Shown here piece by piece: positions 24,475 to 34,779 of a DNA stretch of 64,000 nt. Where the stretch lies: contig NZ_CM001024.1 in NCBI RefSeq assembly GCF_000160775.2, forward strand, positions 2,818,691 to 2,882,690, read 5' to 3'. Position 1 is the first letter of the stretch. Each line of letters opens with the position of its first letter. This DNA is from Aeromicrobium marinum DSM 15272 (GTDB taxonomy: Bacteria > Actinomycetota > Actinomycetes > Propionibacteriales > Nocardioidaceae). Below the pieces are notes generated by a model that had not been told where the DNA came from, did no database searches, and worked only from the letters and a program-made list of their open reading frames with translations. The translations under genes and the position numbers were made by a program.

Positions 24475-26691
24475 GTGACCGACTCGACCATCATCTACAC
24501 CCACACCGACGAGGCGCCGGCCCTGGCCACGTACTCCTTCCTCCCGGTCGTCCAGACCTACGCGGCCACCGCCGGGGTCGCCGTCCAGACCCGCGACATC
24601 TCGCTGGCCGGCCGCATCATCAGCCAGTTCCCTGAGTTCCTCACCGAGGACCAGCGGGTCGACGACGCGCTCGCCGAGCTGGGAGCGCTGGCCAAGACGC
24701 CGGGCGCCAACATCATCAAGCTGCCGAACGTCTCGGCGTCGATCCCCCAGCTGAAGGCCGCCGTGGCCGAGCTGCAGCAGCAGGGCTACGCGCTGCCGAA
24801 CTACCCCGACTCGCCGCAGACCGACGAGGAGCGCGACGTGCGCGCTCGCTACGACAAGGTCAAGGGCAGCGCGGTCAACCCGGTCCTGCGTGAGGGCAAC
24901 TCCGACCGCCGCGCACCGGCCTCGGTCAAGAACTACGCCAAGGCGCACCCCCACTCGATGGGTGCCTGGTCGGCCGACTCCCGCACCAACGTCGCCACGA
25001 TGGGCGCCGACGACTTCGCGGCCAACGAGCAGTCGGTCGTCATCGCCGCCGACGACACGCTGCGCATCGAGCTGGTCGGCGCGGACGGCACCACCACGGT
25101 CCTGCGCGAGTCCGTGCCGGTGCTGGCGGGCGAGGTCGTCGACGCCAGCGTCCTGCGGGTCGCCTCGCTGCGGGAGTTCCTCACCGCGCAGATCGCCCGG
25201 GCCAAGGACGAGGGCGTCCTGTTCTCGGTGCACCTGAAGGCCACCATGATGAAGGTGTCCGACCCGATCATCTTCGGCCACGTGGTCCGCGCCTTCTTCC
25301 CGAAGACGTTCGCCGCCCACGGCGAGCAGCTGGCGGCGGCCGGGCTGTCGGCCAACGACGGTCTGGGCGGCATCCTCGCCGGCCTCACCGGGGTCGACGG
25401 CGGCGCCGAGATCGCTGCCTCGTTCGAGGCCGAGCTGGCCGACGGACCCGAGCTGGCGATGGTCGACTCCGACCGCGGCATCTCCAACCTGCACGTGCCG
25501 AGCGACGTCATCGTCGACGCCTCCATGCCCGCGATGATCCGGACCTCCGGTCACATGTGGGGCCCGGACGGTGAGGAGGCCGACACGCTCGCGGTCATCC
25601 CCGACAGCAGCTACGCCTCGATCTACCAGGTCACGATCGACGACTGCCGGACGCACGGCGCCTACGACCCGGCCACGATGGGCTCGGTGTCGAACGTCGG
25701 CCTGATGGCGCAGGCCGCCGAGGAGTACGGCAGCCACGACAAGACGTTCGAGATCCCCGCGGCCGGCACGGTGCGGGTGGTCGACGGCGGCGGCCGGACC
25801 CTGCTGGAGCACGAGGTCGATGCCGGTGACGTGTGGCGGGCCTGCCAGACCAAGGACGTGCCGATCCGTGACTGGGTCAAGCTGGCCGTCAGCCGCGCCC
25901 GCGCCACCGGCGACCCGGCGGTGTTCTGGCTCGACGAGAACCGCGCGCACGACGCCAACCTCATCGGCAAGGTCACGGAGTACCTGCGCGACCACGACAC
26001 CGACGGTCTGGAGATCTCGGTGGCGACGCCGGCCGACGCGATCGCCTTCTCCCTGGAGCGGATCCGCCGCGGCGAGGACACCATCAGCGTCACGGGCAAC
26101 GTGCTGCGCGACTACCTCACCGACCTGTTCCCGATCCTCGAGCTCGGCACCAGCGCCAAGATGCTGTCGGTCGTGCCGCTGATCAACGGTGGCGGGCTGT
26201 TCGAGACCGGAGCCGGCGGGTCGGCCCCGAAGCACGTCCAGCAGCTGGTCAAGGAGAACTACCTCCGCTGGGACAGTCTCGGAGAGTTCCTCGCGCTGGC
26301 GGTCAGCTTCGAGCACCTGGCCCAGACCACCGACAACGCCCGCGCCCAGGTGCTGGCGGACACCCTCGACCGCGCCACCGGCACGTTCCTCGGCGAGAAC
26401 CGGTCGCCGGGGCGCAAGCTCGGCACGATCGACAACCGGGGCAGCCACTTCTACCTGGCGCTGTACTGGGCCCAGGAGCTGGCCGCGCAGACCGACGACG
26501 CCGAGCTGGCGGAGGCCTTCGCGCAGCTGGCGGGTTCGCTGAAGGACAACGAGGACACGATCGTGGCGGAGCTGCTCGCGGTGCAGGGCTCCCCGGCCGA
26601 GATCGGCGGCTACTACCGCCCCGACGACGCCCTGGCCGAGGCCGTCATGCGCCCCTCGACCACCCTCAACGAGGTCCTCGCCACCCTCTGA
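24475..26691 (+). CDS. icd: Monomeric NADP-dependent isocitrate dehydrogenase
   Basis: TCA-cycle enzyme oxidising isocitrate to 2-oxoglutarate, 738 aa, exactly the length of the single-subunit IDH class typical of actinobacteria. Recognisable segments: [20 protein letters not shown] at the N-terminus, [17 protein letters not shown], and [19 protein letters not shown] in the catalytic core. The start is the GTG at 24475, which matches the family N-terminus and has GGAG upstream. An ATG at 24313 opens the same frame but overlaps the divergent kinase gene. The upstream gap is A/T-rich for this genome and includes CTTGGGGTCAAG. Ends just before the hairpin at 26703. Confidence 0.93.
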   Translation: MTDSTIIYTHTDEAPALATYSFLPVVQTYAATAGVAVQTRDISLAGRIISQFPEFLTEDQRVDDALAELGALAKTPGANIIKLPNVSASIPQLKAAVAELQQQGYALPNYPDSPQTDEERDVRARYDKVKGSAVNPVLREGNSDRRAPASVKNYAKAHPHSMGAWSADSRTNVATMGADDFAANEQSVVIAADDTLRIELVGADGTTTVLRESVPVLAGEVVDASVLRVASLREFLTAQIARAKDEGVLFSVHLKATMMKVSDPIIFGHVVRAFFPKTFAAHGEQLAAAGLSANDGLGGILAGLTGVDGGAEIAASFEAELADGPELAMVDSDRGISNLHVPSDVIVDASMPAMIRTSGHMWGPDGEEADTLAVIPDSSYASIYQVTIDDCRTHGAYDPATMGSVSNVGLMAQAAEEYGSHDKTFEIPAAGTVRVVDGGGRTLLEHEVDAGDVWRACQTKDVPIRDWVKLAVSRARATGDPAVFWLDENRAHDANLIGKVTEYLRDHDTDGLEISVATPADAIAFSLERIRRGEDTISVTGNVLRDYLTDLFPILELGTSAKMLSVVPLINGGGLFETGAGGSAPKHVQQLVKENYLRWDSLGEFLALAVSFEHLAQTTDNARAQVLADTLDRATGTFLGENRSPGRKLGTIDNRGSHFYLALYWAQELAAQTDDAELAEAFAQLAGSLKDNEDTIVAELLAVQGSPAEIGGYYRPDDALAEAVMRPSTTLNEVLATL

Positions 26692-26702
26692 CCCCACCCC
26701 CG

Positions 26703-26769
26703 ACCCAGATGTGCTCCCGAATCAACCTTTTCCGACGCAGGAACGGTTGATTCGGGAGCACATCTGGGT
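26703..26769. repeat. Perfect 25-bp inverted repeat between icd and bioN
   Basis: Arms 26703-26727 and 26745-26769 are perfectly complementary, with a 17-nt loop. The arms contain CCAGATGTGCTCCCGAAT. Outside the arms complementarity continues imperfectly as CCCCAC/GTGGGG. It lies between convergent genes and may terminate both. The long, moderately A/T-containing stem is unlike a normal terminator here and recalls a mobile palindromic element. Confidence 0.85.
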
Positions 26770-26790
26770 GGGGGTGGAGGGGGTCGGGGG

Positions 26791-27399
26791 TCAGGAGTCG
26801 TCGAGCCCTCGGGCGGCGAGGGCGTCGCCCGTGGCGTACGCGTGGGCGACGACGCGGATCGCGAACGGCACCAGCAGGGCGCGCGGGCTGCGGTCCAGGC
26901 CGCGGGCCCGCGCTGCTGCGCGAGTCTCCTGGGCGACCTCCAGCACGGCCGGCAGCGCCCGCAGCACCAGGGCGAACGCCAGGGCGATCCGCTCGGGGCG
27001 CCCGCCCACGAACCGCACCGGTGACGCGATCCGCTCGACGGTGCCCAGCAGGTCGTCGACGGCGGTCGTCGCGGTGAAGGCGAGCCCCACCAGGAACAGG
27101 GCGAACAGGCTTCCGACGACGGTGGCGGCGACGTCCGGTCCGCGCTGCCAGGTCTGGAACGCCGCGACGAGGACCATGAGCAGCAGGAAGCCACGCATCG
27201 TCCGCAGGGTGCGGCGCAAGGCGAGACCCGACCACACGGCCACCGCGACCGCGACGACCGCGAACGCCGGGGAGGTGATCGGGCCCCGCAGCAGGACCAC
27301 CGCGATCGACCAGAGAGCGACCACCGCCAGCTTCGGGCCCGCCGGCAGGCGGTGCAGCAGGCTCGTACCGGGGCGGTAGACGCCGAGCAGCTCAGACAT
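26791..27399 (-). CDS. bioN: Energy-coupling factor transporter transmembrane protein (BioN/EcfT)
   Basis: 202-aa membrane component of an ECF importer. Four to five helices, then the coupling region with the two Ala-Arg-Gly motifs (AAARARGLDRSP and DALAARGLDD) that contact the ATPase, diagnostic for EcfT. Lies 8 nt after bioM. The order bioY-bioM-bioN is that of actinobacterial biotin importers. Confidence 0.88.
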   Translation of the reverse strand: MSELLGVYRPGTSLLHRLPAGPKLAVVALWSIAVVLLRGPITSPAFAVVAVAVAVWSGLALRRTLRTMRGFLLLMVLVAAFQTWQRGPDVAATVVGSLFALFLVGLAFTATTAVDDLLGTVERIASPVRFVGGRPERIALAFALVLRALPAVLEVAQETRAAARARGLDRSPRALLVPFAIRVVAHAYATGDALAARGLDDS

Positions 27400-27407
27400 C
27401 GGCCGGG

Positions 27408-28097
27408 TCAGACATCGACGAGCCCGACGTAGTGCTCGACCGCCGCCTCCGCGGCGCCGTCGTGCACGACCCGGCCGTCGTCGACGACCAGCACCCGGTC
27501 GCAGCGCCGGGCGAGGGCCAGGTCGTGGGTGACCAGCACCAGCTGCTGCTGCAGGCCGAACAGGTGGTCGGCCACGGTCCGGGTGTTGCGCAGGTCGAGC
27601 AGGGTCGTCGGTTCGTCCGCGACCACGACGTCCGGTCCGGTCGCGAGCACCCCGGCCAAGGCCAGGAGCTGCTTCTGGCCGCCCGACAGCGAGTGCACCG
27701 GCACGTCGGCACGGTCGGCGAGACCGATCGAGTCGAGCACCTCGCGGGCCCGCCGTCGTCGCTCGGCCTTGTCGGGCACGCTGCGCCGCAGCGAGAGCGA
27801 GACGTCCTCGAGCGGGGTGGGCATGACCAGCTGCGCGTCGGGGTGGGTGAACACGAACCCCACCCGACGGCGGACCTCGCGTCCCTGCGTCGCGACGTCG
27901 AGCCCGTCGACGCGCACGGCGCCGGTGGCCGGCAGGGCCAGCCCGTTCAGCAGTCGGGCGAGGGTCGACTTGCCGGAGCCGTTGGCACCGATGATCCCGA
28001 CGCGGCGTTCGTCGAGCGTCAGGGTCGTCGGTCCGAGCAGCGTGACCGGTCCGTCGGGTGAGTCGACGACGACGGAGGCACCCTCCAGCTCAATCAT
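27408..28097 (-). CDS. bioM: Energy-coupling factor transporter ATPase (BioM)
   Basis: ABC ATPase of 229 aa. Walker A GANGSGKST, Q loop region FTHPDAQLVMPT, signature LSGGQKQLLALAGVL, Walker B VVVADEPTTLLDLRN, and the H-loop VLVTHDLAL. It powers biotin uptake through BioN and BioY. Starts about 25 nt after bioY. Only one ATPase is encoded, as in BioMNY systems, where it works as a homodimer. Confidence 0.9.
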   Translation of the reverse strand: MIELEGASVVVDSPDGPVTLLGPTTLTLDERRVGIIGANGSGKSTLARLLNGLALPATGAVRVDGLDVATQGREVRRRVGFVFTHPDAQLVMPTPLEDVSLSLRRSVPDKAERRRRAREVLDSIGLADRADVPVHSLSGGQKQLLALAGVLATGPDVVVADEPTTLLDLRNTRTVADHLFGLQQQLVLVTHDLALARRCDRVLVVDDGRVVHDGAAEAAVEHYVGLVDV

Positions 28098-28122
28098 GCG
28101 GCTGCTCGGTCACGGGGTGAGG

Positions 28123-28716
28123 CTACCCGCGGGTGAGGCGGGGGAAGGCGCGGTGCACGGCGGCGGCGACGATCGCCGCGATCACGCCCTTGGCGATGTC
28201 GGCGAGGAAGAACGGCGTCGCGTAGCCCCAGGCGACGCCGAGCGGCACGTCGAGGGCCCGGGCCATGCCCAGGGTGCCGAGCGTCCCGACCACGGCCACC
28301 GTGGCGACGGCGGCAGCGACCGAGACGGCCACCGTGAACGGGGTGGGTCCGCGGCGGACCATCGCCGAGGCGACCACGCCGACGAGGAACGCCGCGATCG
28401 GGAAGGCCAGCAGGTAGCCACCCGTGGCACCGCCCCACACACCGGGTCCGGCCTGGCCCTGGGCGAAGATCGGCACTCCGGCGGTCGCGACGGCCAGGTA
28501 GAGCGCGACCGCGACGAAGCCGCGCTTCGCGCCGAGGACGGCACCGGCGAGGAACACGCCGAACATCTGCAGGGTGAACGGCACGTTGGCGACGCCGTTG
28601 ATCGCGGGCAGCACGGCACAGACGCCGATGACGGCGGCGAAAGTGGTGACGAGCGCGAGGTCCGTCGACGGGGAGCGGCGACGGGTGGGTGCAGCGGTGG
28701 GGCCGGGCGTGGTCAT
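28123..28716 (-). CDS. bioY: Biotin-specific substrate-binding membrane protein (BioY)
   Basis: 197-aa S-component with six helices. Signatures include GVANVPFTLQMFGVFLAGAV followed by GGATGGYLLAFPIAAFLVG, both diagnostic for BioY, the biotin-binding subunit. First gene of the bioYMN operon. Its start lies 9-10 nt from the first of two TGAAC-N3-GTTC palindromes, so binding of the divergent TetR regulator would block transcription directly. Confidence 0.92.
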   Translation of the reverse strand: MTTPGPTAAPTRRRSPSTDLALVTTFAAVIGVCAVLPAINGVANVPFTLQMFGVFLAGAVLGAKRGFVAVALYLAVATAGVPIFAQGQAGPGVWGGATGGYLLAFPIAAFLVGVVASAMVRRGPTPFTVAVSVAAAVATVAVVGTLGTLGMARALDVPLGVAWGYATPFFLADIAKGVIAAIVAAAVHRAFPRLTRG

Positions 28717-28725
28717 GAGATCTCC

Positions 28726-28753
28726 TGAACGGTGTTCACCTGAACGGTGTTCG
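28726..28753. promoter_or_regulatory. Tandem BioQ-type operators
   Basis: A perfect 13-bp palindrome TGAACGGTGTTCA (28726-28738) is followed 15 nt on by a second copy with one change, TGAACGGTGTTCG (28741-28753). The TGAAC-N3-GTTaC/GTTCA form agrees with the motif I recall for the TetR-type biotin regulator BioQ of Corynebacterium. Situated exactly between bioY and the divergent TetR gene. Confidence 0.8.
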
Positions 28754-28754
28754 G

Positions 28755-28760
28755 TAGTGT
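28755..28760 (+). promoter_or_regulatory. -10 box TAGTGT of bioQ
   Basis: Begins one nt after the second operator, so a repressor there would overlap the promoter. The transcript would have a leader of about 34 nt with GAGGGGGAGGG before the ATG at 28801. Confidence 0.45.
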
Positions 28761-28800
28761 GGCACAGCCAGTCCGGCGCGGTCGAACGAGGGGGAGGGTC

Positions 28801-29283
28801 ATGGCCCACACACGCGACGACGTCGTCGCGGGAGCGCTGCGGGTGCTCGACGGCTTCGGTCTGGAGTTCTGCTCCATGCGCCGCGTCGCGGCCGAGCTCG
28901 ACGTGCAGGCCAGCGCCCTGTACCACCACGTGCCGAACAAGCAGACCCTGCTGGCGCTCATGGCCGATCGCATCGTCGACGGGGTGGAGGTCACCCAGGA
29001 CGTCGCTGCCTCGATGCACCGACTGCGGGAGGCGATGCTGGCGATCCGGGACGGCGCCGACGTCGTGGCCACGGCCACGGCGTTCCGTCTGGGGACCTCG
29101 GCCGTCGAGGAGGCGCTCATCGCGAGCATCGGCCCCGACGTCGCCCGCACCCTGCTGATCTACGTCGTCGGCCACACCCAGACGACGCAGCTCCACCGTC
29201 AGGCGGCCGACGCGGGCGCCATCACCCTCGACCCGGATCTCGACGCCTCCTTCGAGCGAGGACTCGGCATCATCCTGCGCTGA
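28801..29283 (+). CDS. bioQ: TetR-family regulator, probably BioQ
   Basis: 160-aa repressor. The N-terminal helix-turn-helix (residues about 1-50) has the classical FCSMRRVAAELDVQASALYHHVPNKQTLLALM pattern in two halves. The C-terminal ligand/dimer domain is short for TetR proteins (most are about 190-210 aa), as in BioQ. Divergent from bioYMN, with two operators between, so it is expected to repress biotin uptake and itself. Strong purine-rich ribosome binding site before ATG. Confidence 0.82.
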   Translation: MAHTRDDVVAGALRVLDGFGLEFCSMRRVAAELDVQASALYHHVPNKQTLLALMADRIVDGVEVTQDVAASMHRLREAMLAIRDGADVVATATAFRLGTSAVEEALIASIGPDVARTLLIYVVGHTQTTQLHRQAADAGAITLDPDLDASFERGLGIILR

Positions 29284-29370
29284 ACACGGGCAGAGCGCAG
29301 CGAGGCAGGCGTCCGGGCGGAGCCCGGCAGCGACGGAGTCGCTGGAGCGGCGAGGAACGAACCGCGCGCC

Positions 29371-30840
<1,470 letters not shown>

Positions 30841-30873
30841 CGTCGGAGCGGTCCGCCGGACGACGGTGACGTG

Positions 30874-30879
30874 TAGTCT
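30874..30879 (+). promoter_or_regulatory. -10 box TAGTCT, start of first glycan-cluster methyltransferase
   Basis: TAGTCT, 8 nt before the GTG at 30888. Divergent from the guaB1 promoter only about 35 nt away. Confidence 0.45.
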
Positions 30880-30887
30880 CCTGATCC

Positions 30888-31541
30888 GTGAATCCCACGC
30901 TGCGCAAGGTCGTCCGTCCGCTGGTCATGTCCGCCAACACGCCGCTGGCGAAGGCGCGCACCCGCCGTGTGCTCGCGAAGGCCCCGCGGCCGCTGAAGCT
31001 GGAGATCGGCGGGCTCGTGCAGCGACCCGGCTGGGTCGTCACGAACGTCAACGCGGTCACCCGGAACTACCTCGACGCCACCGTGCGGTGGCCGCTGGAG
31101 GACGCCTCGGTCTCGCACGTGTACTCCGACAACGTGATCGAGCACCTGCCCCTGGAGGCGACCCGTGCCATGCTGCGCGAGGCGCACCGGTGCCTGCAGC
31201 CCGGTGGCGTGATCCGCCTGATCACCCCGGACGTCCGCGCCCACGTCGAGATGTACCTGTCCGGAGCGCCCGCGCTCGACAGCGCCGCCGCTCAGCACTA
31301 CCGGGCCCTCGGCCTGCACGTGGAGCACCCGATCGACGTGCTGCGGGTGCCGATCGGGGAGTTCGGGCACCACGCGGGCTACATGTACGACCTCGAGACC
31401 CTCACGGTCGAGCTCGAGCGCGCCGGGTTCCACTCGGTCGTCCGCACCCCCACGGGTTCCAGCGAGCATCCGGACTTCGACGGTCTCGACCAGCGCACCA
31501 GTGAGGGCGGCGCGCAGCTGTCGGTCGAGGCGACCCGCTGA
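30888..31541 (+). CDS. Class I SAM-dependent methyltransferase (Methyltransf_11 type)
   Basis: 217-aa protein. Motif I is KLEIGGLVQRPGWV, a divergent form of the E/DxGxGxG SAM loop common in polysaccharide-cluster methyltransferases that begin with 'lnLGcG'-like segments. Motif II/III region EDASVSHVYSDNVIEHLP and post-motif EAHRCLQPGGVIRLITPD are typical. It marks the left edge of the glycan gene cluster and probably methylates a sugar. The weak SAM loop makes activity uncertain. Confidence 0.7.
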   Translation: MNPTLRKVVRPLVMSANTPLAKARTRRVLAKAPRPLKLEIGGLVQRPGWVVTNVNAVTRNYLDATVRWPLEDASVSHVYSDNVIEHLPLEATRAMLREAHRCLQPGGVIRLITPDVRAHVEMYLSGAPALDSAAAQHYRALGLHVEHPIDVLRVPIGEFGHHAGYMYDLETLTVELERAGFHSVVRTPTGSSEHPDFDGLDQRTSEGGAQLSVEATR

Positions 31542-31548
31542 CCCTCGC

Positions 31549-32424
31549 TCAGGCGGGGACGCGCAGCACGAACTCGCTGGTGTGGGCCGAGCTGTCGGCC
31601 TGACGCCGCAGCATCACCGCCCGCAGCGCGGCCAGGCCGCCGGGAGTGAACCGCACCGTGGTCTTGACCGCGTTCTTGGCCCGTGACCGCCCCTTCATGC
31701 GCAGCCACTCACGGCTGAACATCTCGTCGGGCAGCCAGCGGCGCGAGTGGTGGACGACCTCGAGGCCGATCTTCGCGGCGTAGCGGTCCATGGTGCGGTC
31801 ACCGAGGAAGTACAGGTGGTCGCCCAGGCTCCAGTGCAGCATGTCGCCCTGCTCCACGCCGGCGGTCATCTCGCCGGTGACCATCACGACCACGCCGCCG
31901 GGCCGCAGGATCCGGGCCAGCTCGGTGAAGGTCTGCGTCGGGCTGATCAGGTGCGAGAAGACGTTGATCATGCTGATGACGTCGAAGCTGGCGTCGGGGT
32001 AGCCGACGTCCTCGACCGGCACACCGTGCACGGGGGCTCCCGTCAGGCGGCGGGCCGTGGCGAGCCGGTCCGCGCTGAGCTCGATGCCTTCTGCCGTGTA
32101 GCCCGCCTCCTGGGCCAGGCCCATCAGCAGGCCGGCGCCGCACCCGATGTCCAGCCACGCGCCGCCGTCGACGTGCCGGCGGGCGAGGTCGACGTAGCCG
32201 CGGAACCGGTCGGCCAGGATCCGTTCGGAGGCGCTCTGCTTGCTGGCGCCGACGATCTCCTGCGAACCGGCGTAGTGTCCGGCCTCCATCTCGGTCATGC
32301 GACGCTCCGGCGCCGGGATGTCGTCGATCGAGAGCAGGTCGCAGTCGGGGCACTGGCCGAGCCGGACCCCGTTCTCGGTGAACAGCGGGAGCCACGTGGT
32401 GGATCCGCAGCAGTCGCACGCCAT
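31549..32424 (-). CDS. Zinc-ribbon class I SAM methyltransferase
   Basis: 291-aa protein. An N-terminal four-cysteine ribbon (Cys-x-x-Cys at residues about 3-6 and Cys-x-x-Cys near 25-28) precedes a methyltransferase domain with WLDIGCGAGLLMGLAQEAGYTAEG-type motif I and RILRPGGVVVMVTGE. The layout is that of sugar 3-C-methyltransferases and related Methyltransf_23 proteins in glycan clusters. Transcribed away from the glycosyltransferase gene. A clear GAGGAG ribosome binding site supports the ATG at 32424. Confidence 0.78.
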   Translation of the reverse strand: MACDCCGSTTWLPLFTENGVRLGQCPDCDLLSIDDIPAPERRMTEMEAGHYAGSQEIVGASKQSASERILADRFRGYVDLARRHVDGGAWLDIGCGAGLLMGLAQEAGYTAEGIELSADRLATARRLTGAPVHGVPVEDVGYPDASFDVISMINVFSHLISPTQTFTELARILRPGGVVVMVTGEMTAGVEQGDMLHWSLGDHLYFLGDRTMDRYAAKIGLEVVHHSRRWLPDEMFSREWLRMKGRSRAKNAVKTTVRFTPGGLAALRAVMLRRQADSSAHTSEFVLRVPA

Positions 32425-32495
32425 GTCGCGATCTCCTCGGGCCGGGGTCTGGGTCGGACGGCGGCCACGCTACCCGACCGGTGCGGTCGCGTGAC

Positions 32496-32501
32496 TATCC
32501 T
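32496..32501 (+). promoter_or_regulatory. -10 box TATCCT, leaderless promoter of the 13-aa leader peptide
   Basis: TATCCT, 7 nt before the ATG at 32509, so the transcript should begin at that ATG and not at the glycosyltransferase start at 32550. Confidence 0.55.
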
Positions 32502-32508
32502 CTGGCCC

Positions 32509-32550
32509 ATGCCCGAACACCTCGACACCTGTGGCGGGGGTCCCGCCTGA
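32509..32550 (+). CDS. 13-aa leader peptide MPEHLDTCGGGPA overlapping the glycosyltransferase start
   Basis: A short frame beginning at a leaderless ATG encodes MPEHLDTCGGGPA. Its TGA shares its A with the ATG of the following glycosyltransferase (TGATG at 32548-32552). Ribosomes reaching the stop could restart on the next gene, so the peptide would couple or tune expression. A GTGGCGGGGG stretch near the end could alternatively act as a weak ribosome binding site. No homologue recognised. Confidence 0.45.
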   Translation: MPEHLDTCGGGPA

Positions 32551-33650
32551 TGGGCCTCACCGTGCTCGTGGAGCCGTACCCGGGCGGACATCGCTCGCAG
32601 GCCGTCGCCAATGTCGCCGCCGTCGCCGCGCGGAGCTCCGACGTGCTGGTGCTCACCTCGGTGGGGGGGACCGACGACCCGGCCTACCGGGAGTACCTCG
32701 GACACCTGGACCACCGGGTCGAGGAGGTGTTCACCGACGTGTACCCGCCGATCGGTGAGATCGCCCGGCAGATCGATCGTCTCTGCCGCAGCGAGGACGT
32801 CGACACCGTGGTGCTGATGGACGCCGACCAGGCCCTCAAGCGCTGGTGGTTCGAGCTGCCCCGGGCGTTCGGTCTGCGGCGGCGGCCGCGCATCGTGTTC
32901 ATGCTGACCCGCTACCCGGCGCAGCTGCGGATCACCGACTGGGTCGGGTGGCGGCTGCGGGCGCCGAAGGCCGTCCTCGCGGTCGTGGCCCGTCTCACCG
33001 GCTCGCTGCACCGGGTGGCCGGCTTCGCCGGTCGCGACGACATGACGGTCGGGTGGATCGTCAAGCGCGCACGGGACCCCGCCATCTGCACGGCCAGCGC
33101 CCGCGACCGCGAGGCCTGGCGCGAGGCCCACGGACTCCCGGTGGACCGGCGCATCGTCGGCATCTGCGGGGGTGTCTCCGAGCGCAAGCACCCCGACCTG
33201 GTGTGGGACGCGATCGTGTCGTCCGGCGTCGACGCCGACCTGCTGCTGGCCGGCGGTCTGTCCGAGGGCGTCGCCGCCTGGGTCGACGGACTCGCGCCCG
33301 AGGACCGCGCCCGCGTGCACGTGCGGGCGGGGTTCCTGCCCAACGACGTCCTCGACCAGCTCGTGGCAGCGTGCGACGTCGCGGCGCTCGTGATGACCAA
33401 CAACGGTCCCAGCGGGATCATGGGCAAGGCCCTGGCCGCCGGCGTGCCGGTGGTCACGGCCGGGTCGCAGGTCAGGGCGCGCGAGGTGGCTGCCACCGAC
33501 GGCGGCGAGTCCGCAACCTTCGACCGGGACGCCATCGGTGCGGCGATCGGCCGGGCGCTGGCGCGTGACCCCGACGCGCCGAGGCAGGGCAGCGTGCCCC
33601 CGGCGACCGCCGAGACGTTCGCCGAGAGCGTCCTCGGCGTCCGCTCTTGA
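32550..33650 (+). CDS. Glycosyltransferase, GT4-like (GT-B fold)
   Basis: 366-aa putative sugar transferase. The N-terminal domain begins MGLTVLVEPYPGGHRSQAV with the glycine-rich acceptor-side loop. The C-terminal domain has GICGGVSERKHPDLVWDAI, a GFLPNDVLDQLVAACDV segment and PSGIMGKALAAGVPVVT, equivalent to the donor-binding EX7E-type region, but with Gly-Ile-Met-Gly-Lys where many GT4 enzymes have a first glutamate. Cytoplasmic or membrane-peripheral. The donor sugar is unknown. Probably expressed through the leader peptide immediately upstream. Confidence 0.72.
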   Translation: MGLTVLVEPYPGGHRSQAVANVAAVAARSSDVLVLTSVGGTDDPAYREYLGHLDHRVEEVFTDVYPPIGEIARQIDRLCRSEDVDTVVLMDADQALKRWWFELPRAFGLRRRPRIVFMLTRYPAQLRITDWVGWRLRAPKAVLAVVARLTGSLHRVAGFAGRDDMTVGWIVKRARDPAICTASARDREAWREAHGLPVDRRIVGICGGVSERKHPDLVWDAIVSSGVDADLLLAGGLSEGVAAWVDGLAPEDRARVHVRAGFLPNDVLDQLVAACDVAALVMTNNGPSGIMGKALAAGVPVVTAGSQVRAREVAATDGGESATFDRDAIGAAIGRALARDPDAPRQGSVPPATAETFAESVLGVRS

Positions 33651-33687
33651 TATCGTCCGGTGGCCAGCCCGATCGAGGAGGAGTCCG

Positions 33688-34779
33688 TTGCGCGTCGCCG
33701 TGCTGATGACCGGCCTGACGGCCTACCAGGACACCTGTTTCCAGCAGCTGAGTGAGCTGGGCAACGACCTGCTGCTGGTCCATCCCGGGTCGATGCCGTT
33801 CGCGCCCTTCGGCGAGGACAGTTTCAACCGCACGGTGCAGCGGCTCGTCTGGGACGACGCCATGCCTACACCGGACGAGCTCCTGCCCGTGCTGGAGGCC
33901 TTCGACCCGGACGTCGTCATCATGTGGTCCTGGGACGGCAAGGGCTACCGCGCCGCGATGAAGCGCTACCGGGGCCGGGCGCTCCGCGTGATCTTCACCA
34001 GCAACTTCTGGCACGGCAGCCTCAAGCAGTGGGCCGGCCTCCTCGCCGGCCGGTTCTACGTGCTCCCGCTGTTCGATGCCGCCTGGGTGCCGGGCGAGCG
34101 GTCCGAGCTGTTCGCCCGCCGGATCGGCTTCGAGGGTCGACAGATCATCCGCGGGGCCAACTCGGCCGACACGCCGAAGTTCGACCGCGGCGCCCGGGAC
34201 ACCGCCGAGCTCGCCGGCCGGCGCCGGTTCCTGTTCACCGGGCGGCTGATCTGGCACAAGGCCCCGGCCGAGCTCGCCGAGGCCTACCGCCGGTACCGCG
34301 AGCTGGTCGACGACCCGTGGGACCTCGACGTCGCCGGCGACGGTCCGCTCCGCACGGCCTTCGAGGGGGTCCCGGGGGTCCGCATGCACGGATTCGTGCA
34401 GCCGGCCGACCTCGCGGACCTCATGCACACCTCGTCGTGCTTCCTGCTCCCCTCGCACCTGGAGTGGTACGGCGTCGTCGTCCACGAGGCCGCCGTGGCC
34501 GGGCTCCCGGTCATCTGCTCCGACGGGGTGGGAGCGGTGCCGCACCTGCTGCAGGACGGGTTCAACGGCTGGACGGTGCCGGCCGGCGACACCGAGGCGC
34601 TCACCGAGGCGATGGTCCGGATGTCCTCGGTCGACACGACCCGGCTCGCGGCGATGTCGGCGGGCAGCCGCGCCCTGGGCAGTCGTCTGTCCCCGACCAT
34701 CTGGGCCCAGAACCTGCACGAACAGCTGGAGTCGCGGCTGCACAAGGGTGACTGGCGATCGAAGGAGACGGTCCGATGA
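33688..34779 (+). CDS. Glycosyltransferase, GT4 family
   Basis: 363-aa retaining GT-B enzyme: LFTGRLIWHKAPAELAEAYRRY starts the donor domain. LPSHLEWYGVVVHEAAVAGLPVIC has the EX7E-like pair and phosphate-binding context of GT4 enzymes. Initiation is at TTG 33688, decided by GAGGAGGAG at 33675-33683 and the fact that no ATG or GTG fits the domain start. The stop overlaps the next start (ATGA), coupling it to the FkbM methyltransferase. Confidence 0.82.
   Translation: MRVAVLMTGLTAYQDTCFQQLSELGNDLLLVHPGSMPFAPFGEDSFNRTVQRLVWDDAMPTPDELLPVLEAFDPDVVIMWSWDGKGYRAAMKRYRGRALRVIFTSNFWHGSLKQWAGLLAGRFYVLPLFDAAWVPGERSELFARRIGFEGRQIIRGANSADTPKFDRGARDTAELAGRRRFLFTGRLIWHKAPAELAEAYRRYRELVDDPWDLDVAGDGPLRTAFEGVPGVRMHGFVQPADLADLMHTSSCFLLPSHLEWYGVVVHEAAVAGLPVICSDGVGAVPHLLQDGFNGWTVPAGDTEALTEAMVRMSSVDTTRLAAMSAGSRALGSRLSPTIWAQNLHEQLESRLHKGDWRSKETVR

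Noticed and set aside
28123-29196. Long 357-codon version of BioY
   Set aside because: The extension runs antisense through bioQ and the operators. The BioY N-terminus and the operator position support the ATG at 28716.
31747-32550. 267-codon plus-strand frame ending at the glycosyltransferase start
   Set aside because: Almost all of it is antisense to the zinc-ribbon methyltransferase. Only its last 14 codons have a promoter-linked start, and these I report as the leader peptide.
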